Below are positions 16,041 through 23,103 of a DNA stretch of 23,103 nt, one piece after another. Below the pieces are notes generated by a model that did not search any database, had not been told where the DNA came from, and saw nothing but the letters and a program-made list of their open reading frames with translations. Every line of letters starts with the position of its first letter. Position 1 is the stretch's first letter. The position numbers and the translations under genes are program-made. The DNA comes from Bacteroidales bacterium (lineage in GTDB: Bacteria > Bacteroidota > Bacteroidia > Bacteroidales > FEN-979). The DNA is taken from positions 1 through 23,103 of the forward strand of contig JALNWG010000034.1 of NCBI GenBank assembly GCA_023231005.1, read 5' to 3'.

Positions 16041-18902
16041 ATGGAAACCATGCAGTTCCCAATAGTCTGTCTCGGAGCATCGGCAGGTGGATTGGAAGCT
16101 CTGGAACAATTTTTAGGCAATGTACCTGAAAACAGCGGGATGGCATATATTGTGATCCAGCATCTGGATCCCACTCAGAAAGGAATGTTGCCGGAGTTGC
16201 TCCAGAGAGTCTCTACGATGAAGGTTTTCCAGGTAAAGGATCGTATGACGATAAAGCAAAACTGTGTATATGTCATTCCTCCTAATACAACGATGTCAAT
16301 TTTAAAAGGCGTACTTCACTTATTTGTACCATTAGAGGCAAGAGGTCTTCGCCTCCCAATTGATTTCTTTTTACGCTCACTTGCCGACGACCGGCACGAA
16401 CAAGCTGTTGGTGTCATTCTTTCAGGTATGGGTTCCGACGGCAGTGTTGGAATCTGTGCACTAAAAGAAAAAAACGGAATAGTAATGGTTCAGGACCCTG
16501 CCACAGCAAAATTTGACAGCATGCCCCGCAATGCCATCGATTCGGTTATGGTTGACATTGTAGCACCGGCTAATGAACTGCCATCAAAGCTAATTGACTT
16601 GCTTAAACATGTTCCGACCATCAAATCAGACCTGAATAAAGAGTTTAAAGACCAGAGCGCACTCGAAAAAATTATTATCCTGTTACGAATCCATACGGGC
16701 AATGACTTTTCAATGTATAAAAAAAATACCGTGTATCGCCGTATTGAACGTCGCATGGGCATTCATAAAATTGACAAGATCACTTCATACGTCAGTTTTT
16801 TAAATGAAAATCCGAAAGAAGTCGATATTTTATTCAAAGAATTACTGATCGGTGTAACCAATTTTTTTCGCGATTCTCTTGTATGGGAGAAGTTGAAAAC
16901 AACGGTCATCCCGAATATTCTCACCAAGCAGCAGGATGGTTCGGTATTACGGGCATGGATCCCCGGGTGTTCCACCGGAGAAGAGGCTTATTCATTGGCC
17001 ATTGTATTCAAAGAAGCAGTAGAAAAAATAACACCGCACGGAGGATTTTCGTTACAAATATTTGCAACCGATCTTTCACTCGAAGCTATTGAAATAGCCA
17101 GAAAGGGCGTTTTTTCTGCAAATATTGCCGGCGATGTATCTCTTAATCGCCTGAATCGTTTTTTTGTTAAAACCGATGACGGATATCGTATCAATACTGA
17201 AATCAGGGAAATGGTTGTATTTGCACAACATAACATCATCATGCATCCTCCTTTCACTAAGGTCAATCTACTATCATGTCGCAACCTGCTTATATATATG
17301 GATACTGAGTTACAAAAAAAAATACTTGGGCTGGTTTTCTATAGTCTTAACCCCGAAGGAATTTTATTGCTGGGTAGTTCCGAAACACTGGGAGTGCAAA
17401 GCCCTCTTTTTACAGTAATTGACTCAAAATTGAAAATTTACAAACGGTCAAATACGACAATTATACCTGAATTATTCGACTTTCCGTCCTCATTTTCCCG
17501 TTCCAACCTGATCAATATCGAAAAACAAATACCCCAAACAACCATTACAAATATTCAAACACTTGCTGATCAGTTGCTTTTACAGCAGTTTTCCCCTGCT
17601 GGTGTTTTAGTAAACGAAAATGGCGATATCTTATACATCAGTGGACATACAGGAAAATATCTTGAGCCGGCAGTAGGCAAGGCAAACCTTAACATCTTTG
17701 CCATGTTGCGTGAAGGCTTGCGCAACGATTTCCCTGGAGCATTCCGAAAAGCCATCGTAAAGAAAGATGTCATTGTTTTACCCAATATCAAAATAAATAT
17801 AAATGGGAATACACAAGCTGTAAATGTCACTATTCGATGGATTCATAAACCAGAGCCATTAAACGGAACTATCATGATTATTTTTACTGATGTTCCGGAA
17901 ACAACTGAAATCAAACGGCCGAATACTAATGAAAAGGAAACTATACATATCAGGCACTCCCAGTTGGAAAAAGAGCTACAGGAATCACGTACAGAAATGC
18001 AGAACACACTTGAAGAAATGCAGACTGCGCAGGAAGAGCTGAAATCGACAAATGAGGAATTACAATCCACCAACGAAGAGTTGCAATCTACCAATGAAGA
18101 ACTGACAACGTCAAAAGAAGAAATGCAAAGCCTGAATGAAGAACTTCAAACGGTAAACGCTGAATTGCAGTCGAAGGTAGATGATTATTCAAGGATTAAC
18201 AATGACATGAAAAATCTGCTCAACAGCACCGATATTGCCACCTTATTCCTCGATAAAGAATTAAATATCCGCCGCTTCACCAATCAAGCGACCAAAATTT
18301 TTAAACTGATAAAAACCGACATCGGTCGACCTTTTACCGACCAGGTTTCCGACCTGATATACCCCGAATTGGCTTCCGATGCGCTCGAAGTGCTAAGAAC
18401 ACTCGTTTTTATCGAAAAACAAATTCCAACCAAGGATGGACGATGGTTCATCATCCGCATCATGCCCTACCGGACATTCGACGACAGAATAGACGGACTG
18501 GTTATCACCTTTATTAACTATTCAAATCTCAAGCAGGTGGAGGTAAAACTACAGGAAACAAGTCAGATGAACCAATTGTTGTTAAATTTATCCCCATATA
18601 TGATCATTAAATTATCAAGCGACGGTAATATTTTAGAATTTAATCCTGCCGCTGAACTCTTTTTCAATAAAAAACGCGAGGATACAATAAACAATAATTT
18701 TTTCAAGATGTTTATCCCTGAAGCAGTTCAAAAAAAGACTGCAAACGAAATGCTTAAACTATTAAACAAAGTGTCGGATGGAAAATTCAAAATGCGGGTA
18801 ATAACAGCCGGAGGAAAGATTCAGGTTGTTGAATGTTCAGTGAATATAATACTAAATAGTTTGAAAATTGCAACAGAGATGATTATAACCATAAAAGAAT
18901 AA
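16041..18902 (+). CDS. CheB-CheR-PAS multidomain protein (methylesterase/methyltransferase sensor)
   Basis: A 953-residue soluble fusion. A CheB methylesterase domain (about 1-190) has Ser14 (GASAGG), His41 (IQHLDPT) and Asp133 (GMGSDG), a full triad with normal spacing. A CheR methyltransferase (about 200-470) has YRRIERRM, the SAM motif IPGCSTGEEAYSLAI and NLLSCRNLLIYM. A PAS-like section follows, then a long coiled coil (about 650-715) with the tandem heptad STNEELQ, then two more PAS domains to the end. No histidine kinase follows, unlike many relatives, so output may depend on a partner. ATG 16041 fits the start of CheB; the frame is open to a TTG at 15987 (18 more residues), which remains possible. 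The small PAS gene is 6 bp downstream. Confidence 0.9.
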   Translation: METMQFPIVCLGASAGGLEALEQFLGNVPENSGMAYIVIQHLDPTQKGMLPELLQRVSTMKVFQVKDRMTIKQNCVYVIPPNTTMSILKGVLHLFVPLEARGLRLPIDFFLRSLADDRHEQAVGVILSGMGSDGSVGICALKEKNGIVMVQDPATAKFDSMPRNAIDSVMVDIVAPANELPSKLIDLLKHVPTIKSDLNKEFKDQSALEKIIILLRIHTGNDFSMYKKNTVYRRIERRMGIHKIDKITSYVSFLNENPKEVDILFKELLIGVTNFFRDSLVWEKLKTTVIPNILTKQQDGSVLRAWIPGCSTGEEAYSLAIVFKEAVEKITPHGGFSLQIFATDLSLEAIEIARKGVFSANIAGDVSLNRLNRFFVKTDDGYRINTEIREMVVFAQHNIIMHPPFTKVNLLSCRNLLIYMDTELQKKILGLVFYSLNPEGILLLGSSETLGVQSPLFTVIDSKLKIYKRSNTTIIPELFDFPSSFSRSNLINIEKQIPQTTITNIQTLADQLLLQQFSPAGVLVNENGDILYISGHTGKYLEPAVGKANLNIFAMLREGLRNDFPGAFRKAIVKKDVIVLPNIKININGNTQAVNVTIRWIHKPEPLNGTIMIIFTDVPETTEIKRPNTNEKETIHIRHSQLEKELQESRTEMQNTLEEMQTAQEELKSTNEELQSTNEELQSTNEELTTSKEEMQSLNEELQTVNAELQSKVDDYSRINNDMKNLLNSTDIATLFLDKELNIRRFTNQATKIFKLIKTDIGRPFTDQVSDLIYPELASDALEVLRTLVFIEKQIPTKDGRWFIIRIMPYRTFDDRIDGLVITFINYSNLKQVEVKLQETSQMNQLLLNLSPYMIIKLSSDGNILEFNPAAELFFNKKREDTINNNFFKMFIPEAVQKKTANEMLKLLNKVSDGKFKMRVITAGGKIQVVECSVNIILNSLKIATEMIITIKE

Positions 18903-18908
18903 GTAACT

Positions 18909-19457
18909 ATGAGTAATAAAGAGTTGAATATTACAGATGCCAAAATATTGCGCTTAAAAGCAGAAGAACAACTGAAAGAGAAGCAAACAAAAGAGGAGCC
19001 AATTTTAGAAACTGACGTAAAAAAGCTCCTTCATGAATTACAAGTGCATCAGATTGAACTCGAAATGCAGAACGAAGAGCTGCGTGAGGCAAATGAAATC
19101 GCAGAAACTGCACTAAAAAAATACACCATGTTGTACGATTTTGCCCCTATGGGATATTTTACACTTGATGGTAATGCCAGTATTGAAGACCTGAATTTTA
19201 CAGGGGCAGAAATGCTTGGTGAAAAACGCTTTAGCCTGATAAATAGCAACTTTAGGTTATTCATTTCTGAAGATTCAAAGCCAGTATTTAACACCTTTTT
19301 TAGTAATGTTTATACCAGTGATGAGAAAGAATCGTGTGAAATAATACTGGGGTATGACAATAATTCTTTTATTCAGGTATATATTGAAGGCATTGTTACA
19401 GGTGATAACCGAAAATGCCTTTTGTCGGTCGTTGACATATCGAACTTCAAAAAATAG
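18909..19457 (+). CDS. Small PAS domain protein, possibly a truncated sensor kinase
   Basis: A 182-residue protein with an N-terminal coiled coil (about 10-70, including LLHELQVHQIELEMQNEELR, a common lead-in to PAS sensor kinases) and one PAS domain (about 73-180: YDFAPMGYFTLD, then SVVDISNFKK at the end). The protein stops where relatives usually continue into further PAS or kinase modules, and no HisKA or HATPase sequence follows in any frame that I could see. It is either a stand-alone sensor partner of the CheB-CheR-PAS protein 6 bp upstream, or the surviving front of a lost kinase. Start ATG 18909 is clear. Confidence 0.8.
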   Translation: MSNKELNITDAKILRLKAEEQLKEKQTKEEPILETDVKKLLHELQVHQIELEMQNEELREANEIAETALKKYTMLYDFAPMGYFTLDGNASIEDLNFTGAEMLGEKRFSLINSNFRLFISEDSKPVFNTFFSNVYTSDEKESCEIILGYDNNSFIQVYIEGIVTGDNRKCLLSVVDISNFKK

Positions 19458-19766
19458 AACCATTATCCTATTCAATAACACAATCTCGCTCCATCCTATT
19501 TCCAGAGGCGCTTTTAACTTATTTGGCCTTTTCTGTGTAAAAAGTCAGGAAAAATAATCCCAATTGCGTTCCAACCAAAGAGCAAATTAAAATTTTCATA
19601 ACATAATATGCAACTTGTCAAATGGCATATATGGTGATTTCCATAATGTGTGAATGATGTAACATTTTTAAAAAGTTATGTAATGTATTTTCATTGGCAC
19701 AAGAGTATCTTGGTATGCTCAAACCACATTCCATCGCCGGAAAAGGAAAAAACTCAGGAACTCAAA
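19458..19766. other. Intergenic region with regulon site E
   Basis: The first ~185 bp after the PAS gene is AT-rich with stop codons in all frames inspected, and I recognise nothing in it; it could be the decayed rest of a sensor kinase. Regulon site E occupies 19645-19713, followed by a ~50-bp leader to the chimera gene. Confidence 0.5.
19645..19713 (+). promoter_or_regulatory. Regulon promoter site E (before the PIG-L/GH chimera and DUF3943 genes)
   Basis: Box 1 extended AATGTGTGAATGATGTAAC (19645-19663) is identical to that of site C. Box 2 AAGTTATGTAAT (19673-19684) is 21 bp downstream. The 21-bp spacer is followed by TATCTTGG (19706-19713), 7 of 8 to TAnnTTTG. The site rules out the upstream ATG at 19650 as a start, since that lies inside box 1. 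Confidence 0.75.
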
Positions 19767-20381
19767 ATGAATCATAAAATTCCAAAGTCGGTAGTCATTG
19801 TTGTGGCTCACCCCGATGATGAAACATTATGGACCGGAGGTACAATTTTTAGCCATCCTTTATGGAATGTTTATATTGTTTGTATATGCCGTGGTGATGA
19901 TACGGAACGCGCACCTAAGTTTTTTAATGCCATAAAAGCTCTTAAATCAGAAGGGATCATGGGTAGCCTCGATGATGGGCCAGATCAAAATGTTCACGAA
20001 GGACTTGTGGTGAAGCATAAGCCTTACTATGCCTTCTGGTCTTATAAAATTCATAGTAACGAGCGGTTCGATCTATTAGGGAATAATTCAGGCGAATACC
20101 ATAATGGAGGGATATGGCCATTTATTTGCGGATTTTATGTAGCTGCTTTAGTTGCTACGAAAAGGTACGCGCTTGCCAGAGAAAAACTATTTGCACTAAC
20201 ATGTCTTATAAAAATTCCCAATACCAGATCTGTTGATTTCGGGTTTAACGAATGGGTTAAAGCTCAGAATGGAAAAGTCATGGGTCAGGACTGGCAAACC
20301 TGGAGCGCAGCACTTTACCTCTATGCTGTAAAATGTGTGGAAGAAAAGAATACCCCATTTTTTGACGCTTTACGAATGTGA
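19767..20381 (+). CDS. Chimeric ORF: PIG-L deacetylase N-terminus joined to glycoside hydrolase C-terminus (probable degenerate fusion)
   Basis: A 204-residue protein of two unrelated parts. Residues ~1-80 are the start of a PIG-L/LmbE deacetylase: VVIVVAHPDDETLWTGGT holds the first zinc-binding motif, and LDDGPDQ follows. The later HxxH zinc motif is missing. Residues ~85-204 are pieces of a GH100/amylo-alpha-1,6-glucosidase-like (alpha/alpha)6 enzyme: YYAFWSYKIHSNERFDLLGN, then a jump straight to GEYHNGGIWPFICGFYVAAL and GQDWQTWSAALYLYA. In relatives a longer catalytic stretch separates these blocks. Two in-frame deletions (near 20005-20025 and 20081-20092) best explain it. The frame is intact, sits behind regulon site E and overlaps the DUF3943 start by GTGA, so it may persist to couple translation. 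Neither enzyme activity is likely. Confidence 0.75.
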   Translation: MNHKIPKSVVIVVAHPDDETLWTGGTIFSHPLWNVYIVCICRGDDTERAPKFFNAIKALKSEGIMGSLDDGPDQNVHEGLVVKHKPYYAFWSYKIHSNERFDLLGNNSGEYHNGGIWPFICGFYVAALVATKRYALAREKLFALTCLIKIPNTRSVDFGFNEWVKAQNGKVMGQDWQTWSAALYLYAVKCVEEKNTPFFDALRM

Positions 20382-21949
20382 AAACCACAATTATTTTAGC
20401 TTTTGCACTTTTATTTTCAATATTTCTGTGTGGGCAGGAAGTGGCTCCTCAGAATCCCCAAAAAGTGGCTCCAAACGATACGATAGTCTCAGGTAAAGTA
20501 ACAAGGGAAGATCAAATAAAGAAGATCGATTTAGTGAAAGTAAAAATGCTCTCTGATTCAGCTGGAAATGAACCAAAAAAAAGCGCGATGGTCGACACTA
20601 CCCTACAAAATAAATACGGTGACCTGCTTGAGGATGATCCAGTATATAACAAAAGGTCGCCCATTTGGGTCCCGATTGCGGAGGTGCTTGGGGCTGTGTC
20701 TTTTACGTGGGCTCTGGACAGATATGTTTTAAATGTTGATTATGCACGTATTGGATTCCAATCGTGGAAATATAATATTGCTAATGGATGGGAATGGGAT
20801 AATGATCGGTTCGGAGTTAATTTTATCGGTCACCCATATTCAGGAACACTATCCTATAATGCCGGGCGTGCGAATGGTTATAATTATTGTCAATCGTTTT
20901 GTTTTGCATTCGGGGGTAGTTTGATATGGGAATATTTCGGAGAAAACACACGTCCGTCGTATAACGACATTATCTATACCCCAGTGAACGGAACATTTTT
21001 CGGAGAAATTTTCTACCGGTTAAGCTCTACTATACTCGATGACCGTACACGAGGCGGTGAAAGGGTTTTTCGTGAAATTGCAGCCGGATTAATTAATCCC
21101 ATGAGAGGTATTAACAGATTGATACATGGCGAATCTTTCAGAATGACCAATAAAGAAATATATGAGAAAGAACCGATTAATATCTCATTGTATTCGGGAT
21201 TTCGCCAAATAAACAATATATCCTACGATATATTTGGGAAAGGAACTTACAGTGCCATATTCAACGCACAGTTCGATTATGGAAATCCGTTCGAACTCCG
21301 GAAAAGAAAGCCTTTTGATTTTTTCAAACTTCGTGCCGATGTAAATATTGGAGTGGGAAGAAAATACCTTGATAATATTCTTGGCTATGGAATTCTTTTT
21401 GGTAAAAATAAGCAACTTGGGAAAATGGCATTCCTCATCGGGGGATATCAATATTATGATTATTATGATAATAGTAAATTTGAGTTAGGTACCATTGGTT
21501 TCGGAGGCGGAGTGATCTCAAAATACCCGTTAAGCAAGGCGAGTAATCTATATACAAGTATCCATCTGGTCTTAGTGCCATTTGGTGGAAACAGTACAAA
21601 GTTCGTTATTGACACTACTCAAGTAAGGGATTATAACTTTGTTGGTGGATTGGAAGCAAAATTCGAAAGCACCTTTAACATTAGTAAATATGCGACCGCA
21701 ACGTTAAGGTATTATTTTTACTGGATGCGCACATATATAGGTAAAAACGGGAATAATTTCATTCACATTGTAAAACCCAGAATAACTGTGAGCCTATATA
21801 AAAACCTGAGTATTGGAGCTGAAGTCCAGCTATATTACAATGATTTATACCAACGGGGTATGCCTGGCATTCATTCAATTCAAACTGAACAAAAAATATT
21901 CCTTCTGATTTTTCTTGAAGATAAGCAACGAAGGGGTTATTATAATTAA
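20378..21949 (+). CDS. DUF3943 domain outer-membrane protein
   Basis: A 523-residue exported protein. A signal peptide (KTTIILAFALLFSIFLCG, cut before QE) leads to a low-complexity linker (about 20-85). The DUF3943 core (about 90-260) follows: HPYSGTLSYNAGRANGYN, FGGSLIWEYFGE, PSYNDIIYTP and a GGERVFREIAAGLINP segment. The remainder (about 265-523) alternates polar/aromatic strands and ends in a charged tail, as expected for an outer-membrane beta-barrel. The family function is unknown. The start is a GTG overlapping the chimera's stop (GTGA); no nearby in-frame ATG exists before the signal peptide. It appears to be the real cargo of the site-E promoter. It ends in a four-base convergent overlap with the PAP2 phosphatase gene. 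Confidence 0.88.
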   Translation: MKTTIILAFALLFSIFLCGQEVAPQNPQKVAPNDTIVSGKVTREDQIKKIDLVKVKMLSDSAGNEPKKSAMVDTTLQNKYGDLLEDDPVYNKRSPIWVPIAEVLGAVSFTWALDRYVLNVDYARIGFQSWKYNIANGWEWDNDRFGVNFIGHPYSGTLSYNAGRANGYNYCQSFCFAFGGSLIWEYFGENTRPSYNDIIYTPVNGTFFGEIFYRLSSTILDDRTRGGERVFREIAAGLINPMRGINRLIHGESFRMTNKEIYEKEPINISLYSGFRQINNISYDIFGKGTYSAIFNAQFDYGNPFELRKRKPFDFFKLRADVNIGVGRKYLDNILGYGILFGKNKQLGKMAFLIGGYQYYDYYDNSKFELGTIGFGGGVISKYPLSKASNLYTSIHLVLVPFGGNSTKFVIDTTQVRDYNFVGGLEAKFESTFNISKYATATLRYYFYWMRTYIGKNGNNFIHIVKPRITVSLYKNLSIGAEVQLYYNDLYQRGMPGIHSIQTEQKIFLLIFLEDKQRRGYYN

Positions 21950-22857
21950 AGACGATAGATCAGAGTAACTCCGATTCCGGTTGAACTAACCGGGACAATC
22001 TGCAGTTTTTTATTGGTATTAAAATAGACCATACTGCCAACAGCAAACCCCATGGCTGAACCGAATAAAACATCCGATGCCCAGTGGTCATTTACCGCAA
22101 GCCTGTATAGCGCTGTGAATCCGGCCAATCCAAAAGTAACAATGGGAACCCATTTTGTATCCCAATACTCCAGACCGATTACCGTGGCAATTGCAAAAAC
22201 CGCTGAAGAATGACCTGAGGGAAAGGAATTATATCCAAAAGTACCGTAATCGCCTCCCCAGCTTAATGGTCCATCCCAGGCAAGAGGATCGGGAGGATCA
22301 TCCTGATAAGGGCGATGCCTGTGTGTAACCTGTTTAATGACCTGGGTTAAAACCGCTGTGATGACATAGGCCTCCAAACCCTTTAAGCCCGTTTCCTTTG
22401 CTTTTTTATTTTTCCATATCACCCCGCAGGCGTAAAAAACTCCCAACGCCGGAACACTGATTAATCCATTTCCCAATGGACTAAAAAAATAATATGAGCT
22501 ATTATTTAAGAAGGGGGATTGATTACGATAAAAAAATTGCTGAATTGGCTTATCTCCCCATGTTACTAATCCTATTGTTCCAACTACTACTGCTGCGGCG
22601 GTTATAATCTGACCTGTCTTCCATCGGAATGGATTTGTAAAAACCGACTTCGTATCTGTCCAGTATGAAATGGCATAGGCCTTCGCGAAAGAACATGTTG
22701 GAGCAATGTTTTGTGGTTGCTTCGTAATTATTAAAGTATCCGATTTATTGACAGTGTCATACTGTTGATTCAATATGGTATCAACCTTTTCCTGGGCATT
22801 GACATGAAACGTATGCAATATAAAAATAGAAATTACAAAAAACGTCCGCATATTCAT
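21946..22857 (-). CDS. PAP2 family phosphatase
   Basis: A 303-residue protein with a signal peptide (MNMRTFFVISIFILHTFHVNA before QEK), a polar stretch (about 22-80), then a membrane-embedded PAP2 domain. The three phosphatase motifs are present: KQVTHRHRP (C1, KxxxxxxRP), FPSGHSS (C2, PSGH) and YRLAVNDHWASD (C3, normally SRxxxxxHxxxD; the leading Ser is Tyr here, while Arg, His and Asp remain). Likely substrates are phospholipid or undecaprenyl-type pyrophosphates on the periplasmic face; the exact one is unknown. A TACGTTTG element at 22897-22890 gives a leader of about 25 bases. A second in-frame ATG is at 22851. Its 3' end meets the DUF3943 gene tail to tail. Confidence 0.92.
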   Translation of the reverse strand: MNMRTFFVISIFILHTFHVNAQEKVDTILNQQYDTVNKSDTLIITKQPQNIAPTCSFAKAYAISYWTDTKSVFTNPFRWKTGQIITAAAVVVGTIGLVTWGDKPIQQFFYRNQSPFLNNSSYYFFSPLGNGLISVPALGVFYACGVIWKNKKAKETGLKGLEAYVITAVLTQVIKQVTHRHRPYQDDPPDPLAWDGPLSWGGDYGTFGYNSFPSGHSSAVFAIATVIGLEYWDTKWVPIVTFGLAGFTALYRLAVNDHWASDVLFGSAMGFAVGSMVYFNTNKKLQIVPVSSTGIGVTLIYRL

Positions 22858-22889
22858 CTTAATATTGTGTAGTCGGTTTGTAACTCCTG

Positions 22890-22897
22890 CAAACGTA
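22890..22897 (-). promoter_or_regulatory. -7 element of the PAP2 phosphatase gene
   Basis: TACGTTTG on the minus strand is a perfect TAnnTTTG match, 32 bp upstream of the ATG at 22857. No matching 21-bp boxes precede it. Confidence 0.5.
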
Positions 22898-22938
22898 ACG
22901 AATTAAAAATCTAATTCACATTTATTTGGATCCAATTA

Positions 22939-23103
22939 TTATTTAGAGGGCTTTTCATCTCCCTTATCCCTGGTTGGCTTAGGCTGCTGGGGCTGTTGTT
23001 TCGTGGGTTGTACAGTCCGTTGCTGAGGCTGCTGGGGCTGTTGTTTCGTGGGTTGTACAGTCCGTTGCTGAGGCTGCTGGGGCTGTTGTTTCGTGGGTTG
23101 TAC
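22939..23103 (-). CDS. C-terminal end of a Pro/Gln-rich repeat protein (5' end outside window)
   Basis: The minus-strand frame is open from the window edge to a TAA at 22941-22939 and encodes 54 residues. It consists of a 15-residue repeat (VQPTKQQPQQPQQRT) followed by a charged tail PKPTRDKGDEKPSK. The reading frame matches the 45-bp DNA repeat exactly, which supports real coding. Such tails are usually disordered and extracytoplasmic or surface-exposed, but the main domain is not visible, so no function is given. Confidence 0.65.
   Translation of the reverse strand, partial: VQPTKQQPQQPQQRTVQPTKQQPQQPQQRTVQPTKQQPQQPKPTRDKGDEKPSK
22981..23103. repeat. Tandem 45-bp repeat within the Pro/Gln-rich coding region
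   Basis: Copies start at 22981, 23026 and 23071. The first two are identical over 45 bp, and the third is identical over the 33 bp before the window ends. The period is a multiple of three, so copy-number changes would keep the frame. Confidence 0.95.

Noticed and set aside
19650..19766. Longer N-terminus for the PIG-L/GH chimera starting at ATG 19650
   Set aside because: That ATG lies inside box 1 of site E and upstream of the predicted transcription start. The extra residues do not resemble PIG-L.
22981..23103. CRISPR-like array
   Set aside because: The units follow each other directly with no spacers, and the period is a whole number of codons in an open frame.

Overview
The window looks like a chromosomal segment of a member of the Bacteroidota (AT-rich, no closer placement attempted). 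The evidence is the promoter style (several TAnnTTTG -7 elements, weak Shine-Dalgarno sequences) and the protein families present: YkuD_2 transpeptidase, DUF3943, the short AraC regulator with an HMA-like N-terminus, and large CheB/CheR/PAS and hybrid-kinase sensors. No tRNA, rRNA, CRISPR array or insertion sequence was seen.

Layout. (1) 1-2159: a cut-off integral membrane protein overlapping a DUF4213/DUF364 protein on the minus strand, divergent from a MobA/MocA-like nucleotidyltransferase; next to it lies a relic of a short-chain dehydrogenase. (2) 2326-5254: three peptidoglycan enzymes (YkuD_2-type L,D-transpeptidase, NlpC/P60 peptidase, YcbB-type L,D-transpeptidase lipoprotein). (3) 5614-7563: a soluble PAS-PAS hybrid histidine kinase. 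(4) 7753-12705: a tight five-gene operon with a small DUF5670/lmo0937-type membrane protein, YtxH protein, AI-2E family transporter, GH130 enzyme and a GT4 protein with a large C-terminal domain. (5) 12818-15908: AraC-type regulator, hybrid kinase with REC and HPt, and a stand-alone receiver, an operon containing a complete phosphorelay. (6) 16041-19457: CheB-CheR-PAS protein and a small PAS protein. (7) 19767-21949: an apparent PIG-L/glycoside-hydrolase chimera overlapping a DUF3943 outer-membrane protein. (8) 21946-23103: a PAP2 phosphatase and the end of a Pro/Gln repeat protein.

The main discovery is a shared promoter architecture at five places (5274-5342 minus, 5468-5536, 7621-7689, 12697-12764, 19645-19713). 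Each has a 19-bp box close to AATGTGTGAATKATGTAAC, then a second 12-bp copy close to GAATTATGTAAC exactly 21 bp downstream of the first, then 20-21 bp to a TAnnTTTG-like -7 element. The sites precede the YcbB-type transpeptidase, the PAS hybrid kinase, the membrane/glycan operon, the AraC-kinase-receiver operon and the chimera-DUF3943 pair. This reads as one locally encoded, probably autoregulated envelope/stress regulon. The AraC protein encoded behind the fourth site is the best candidate for the binder, because direct half-sites 21 bp apart suit an AraC-type activator; that link is inference.
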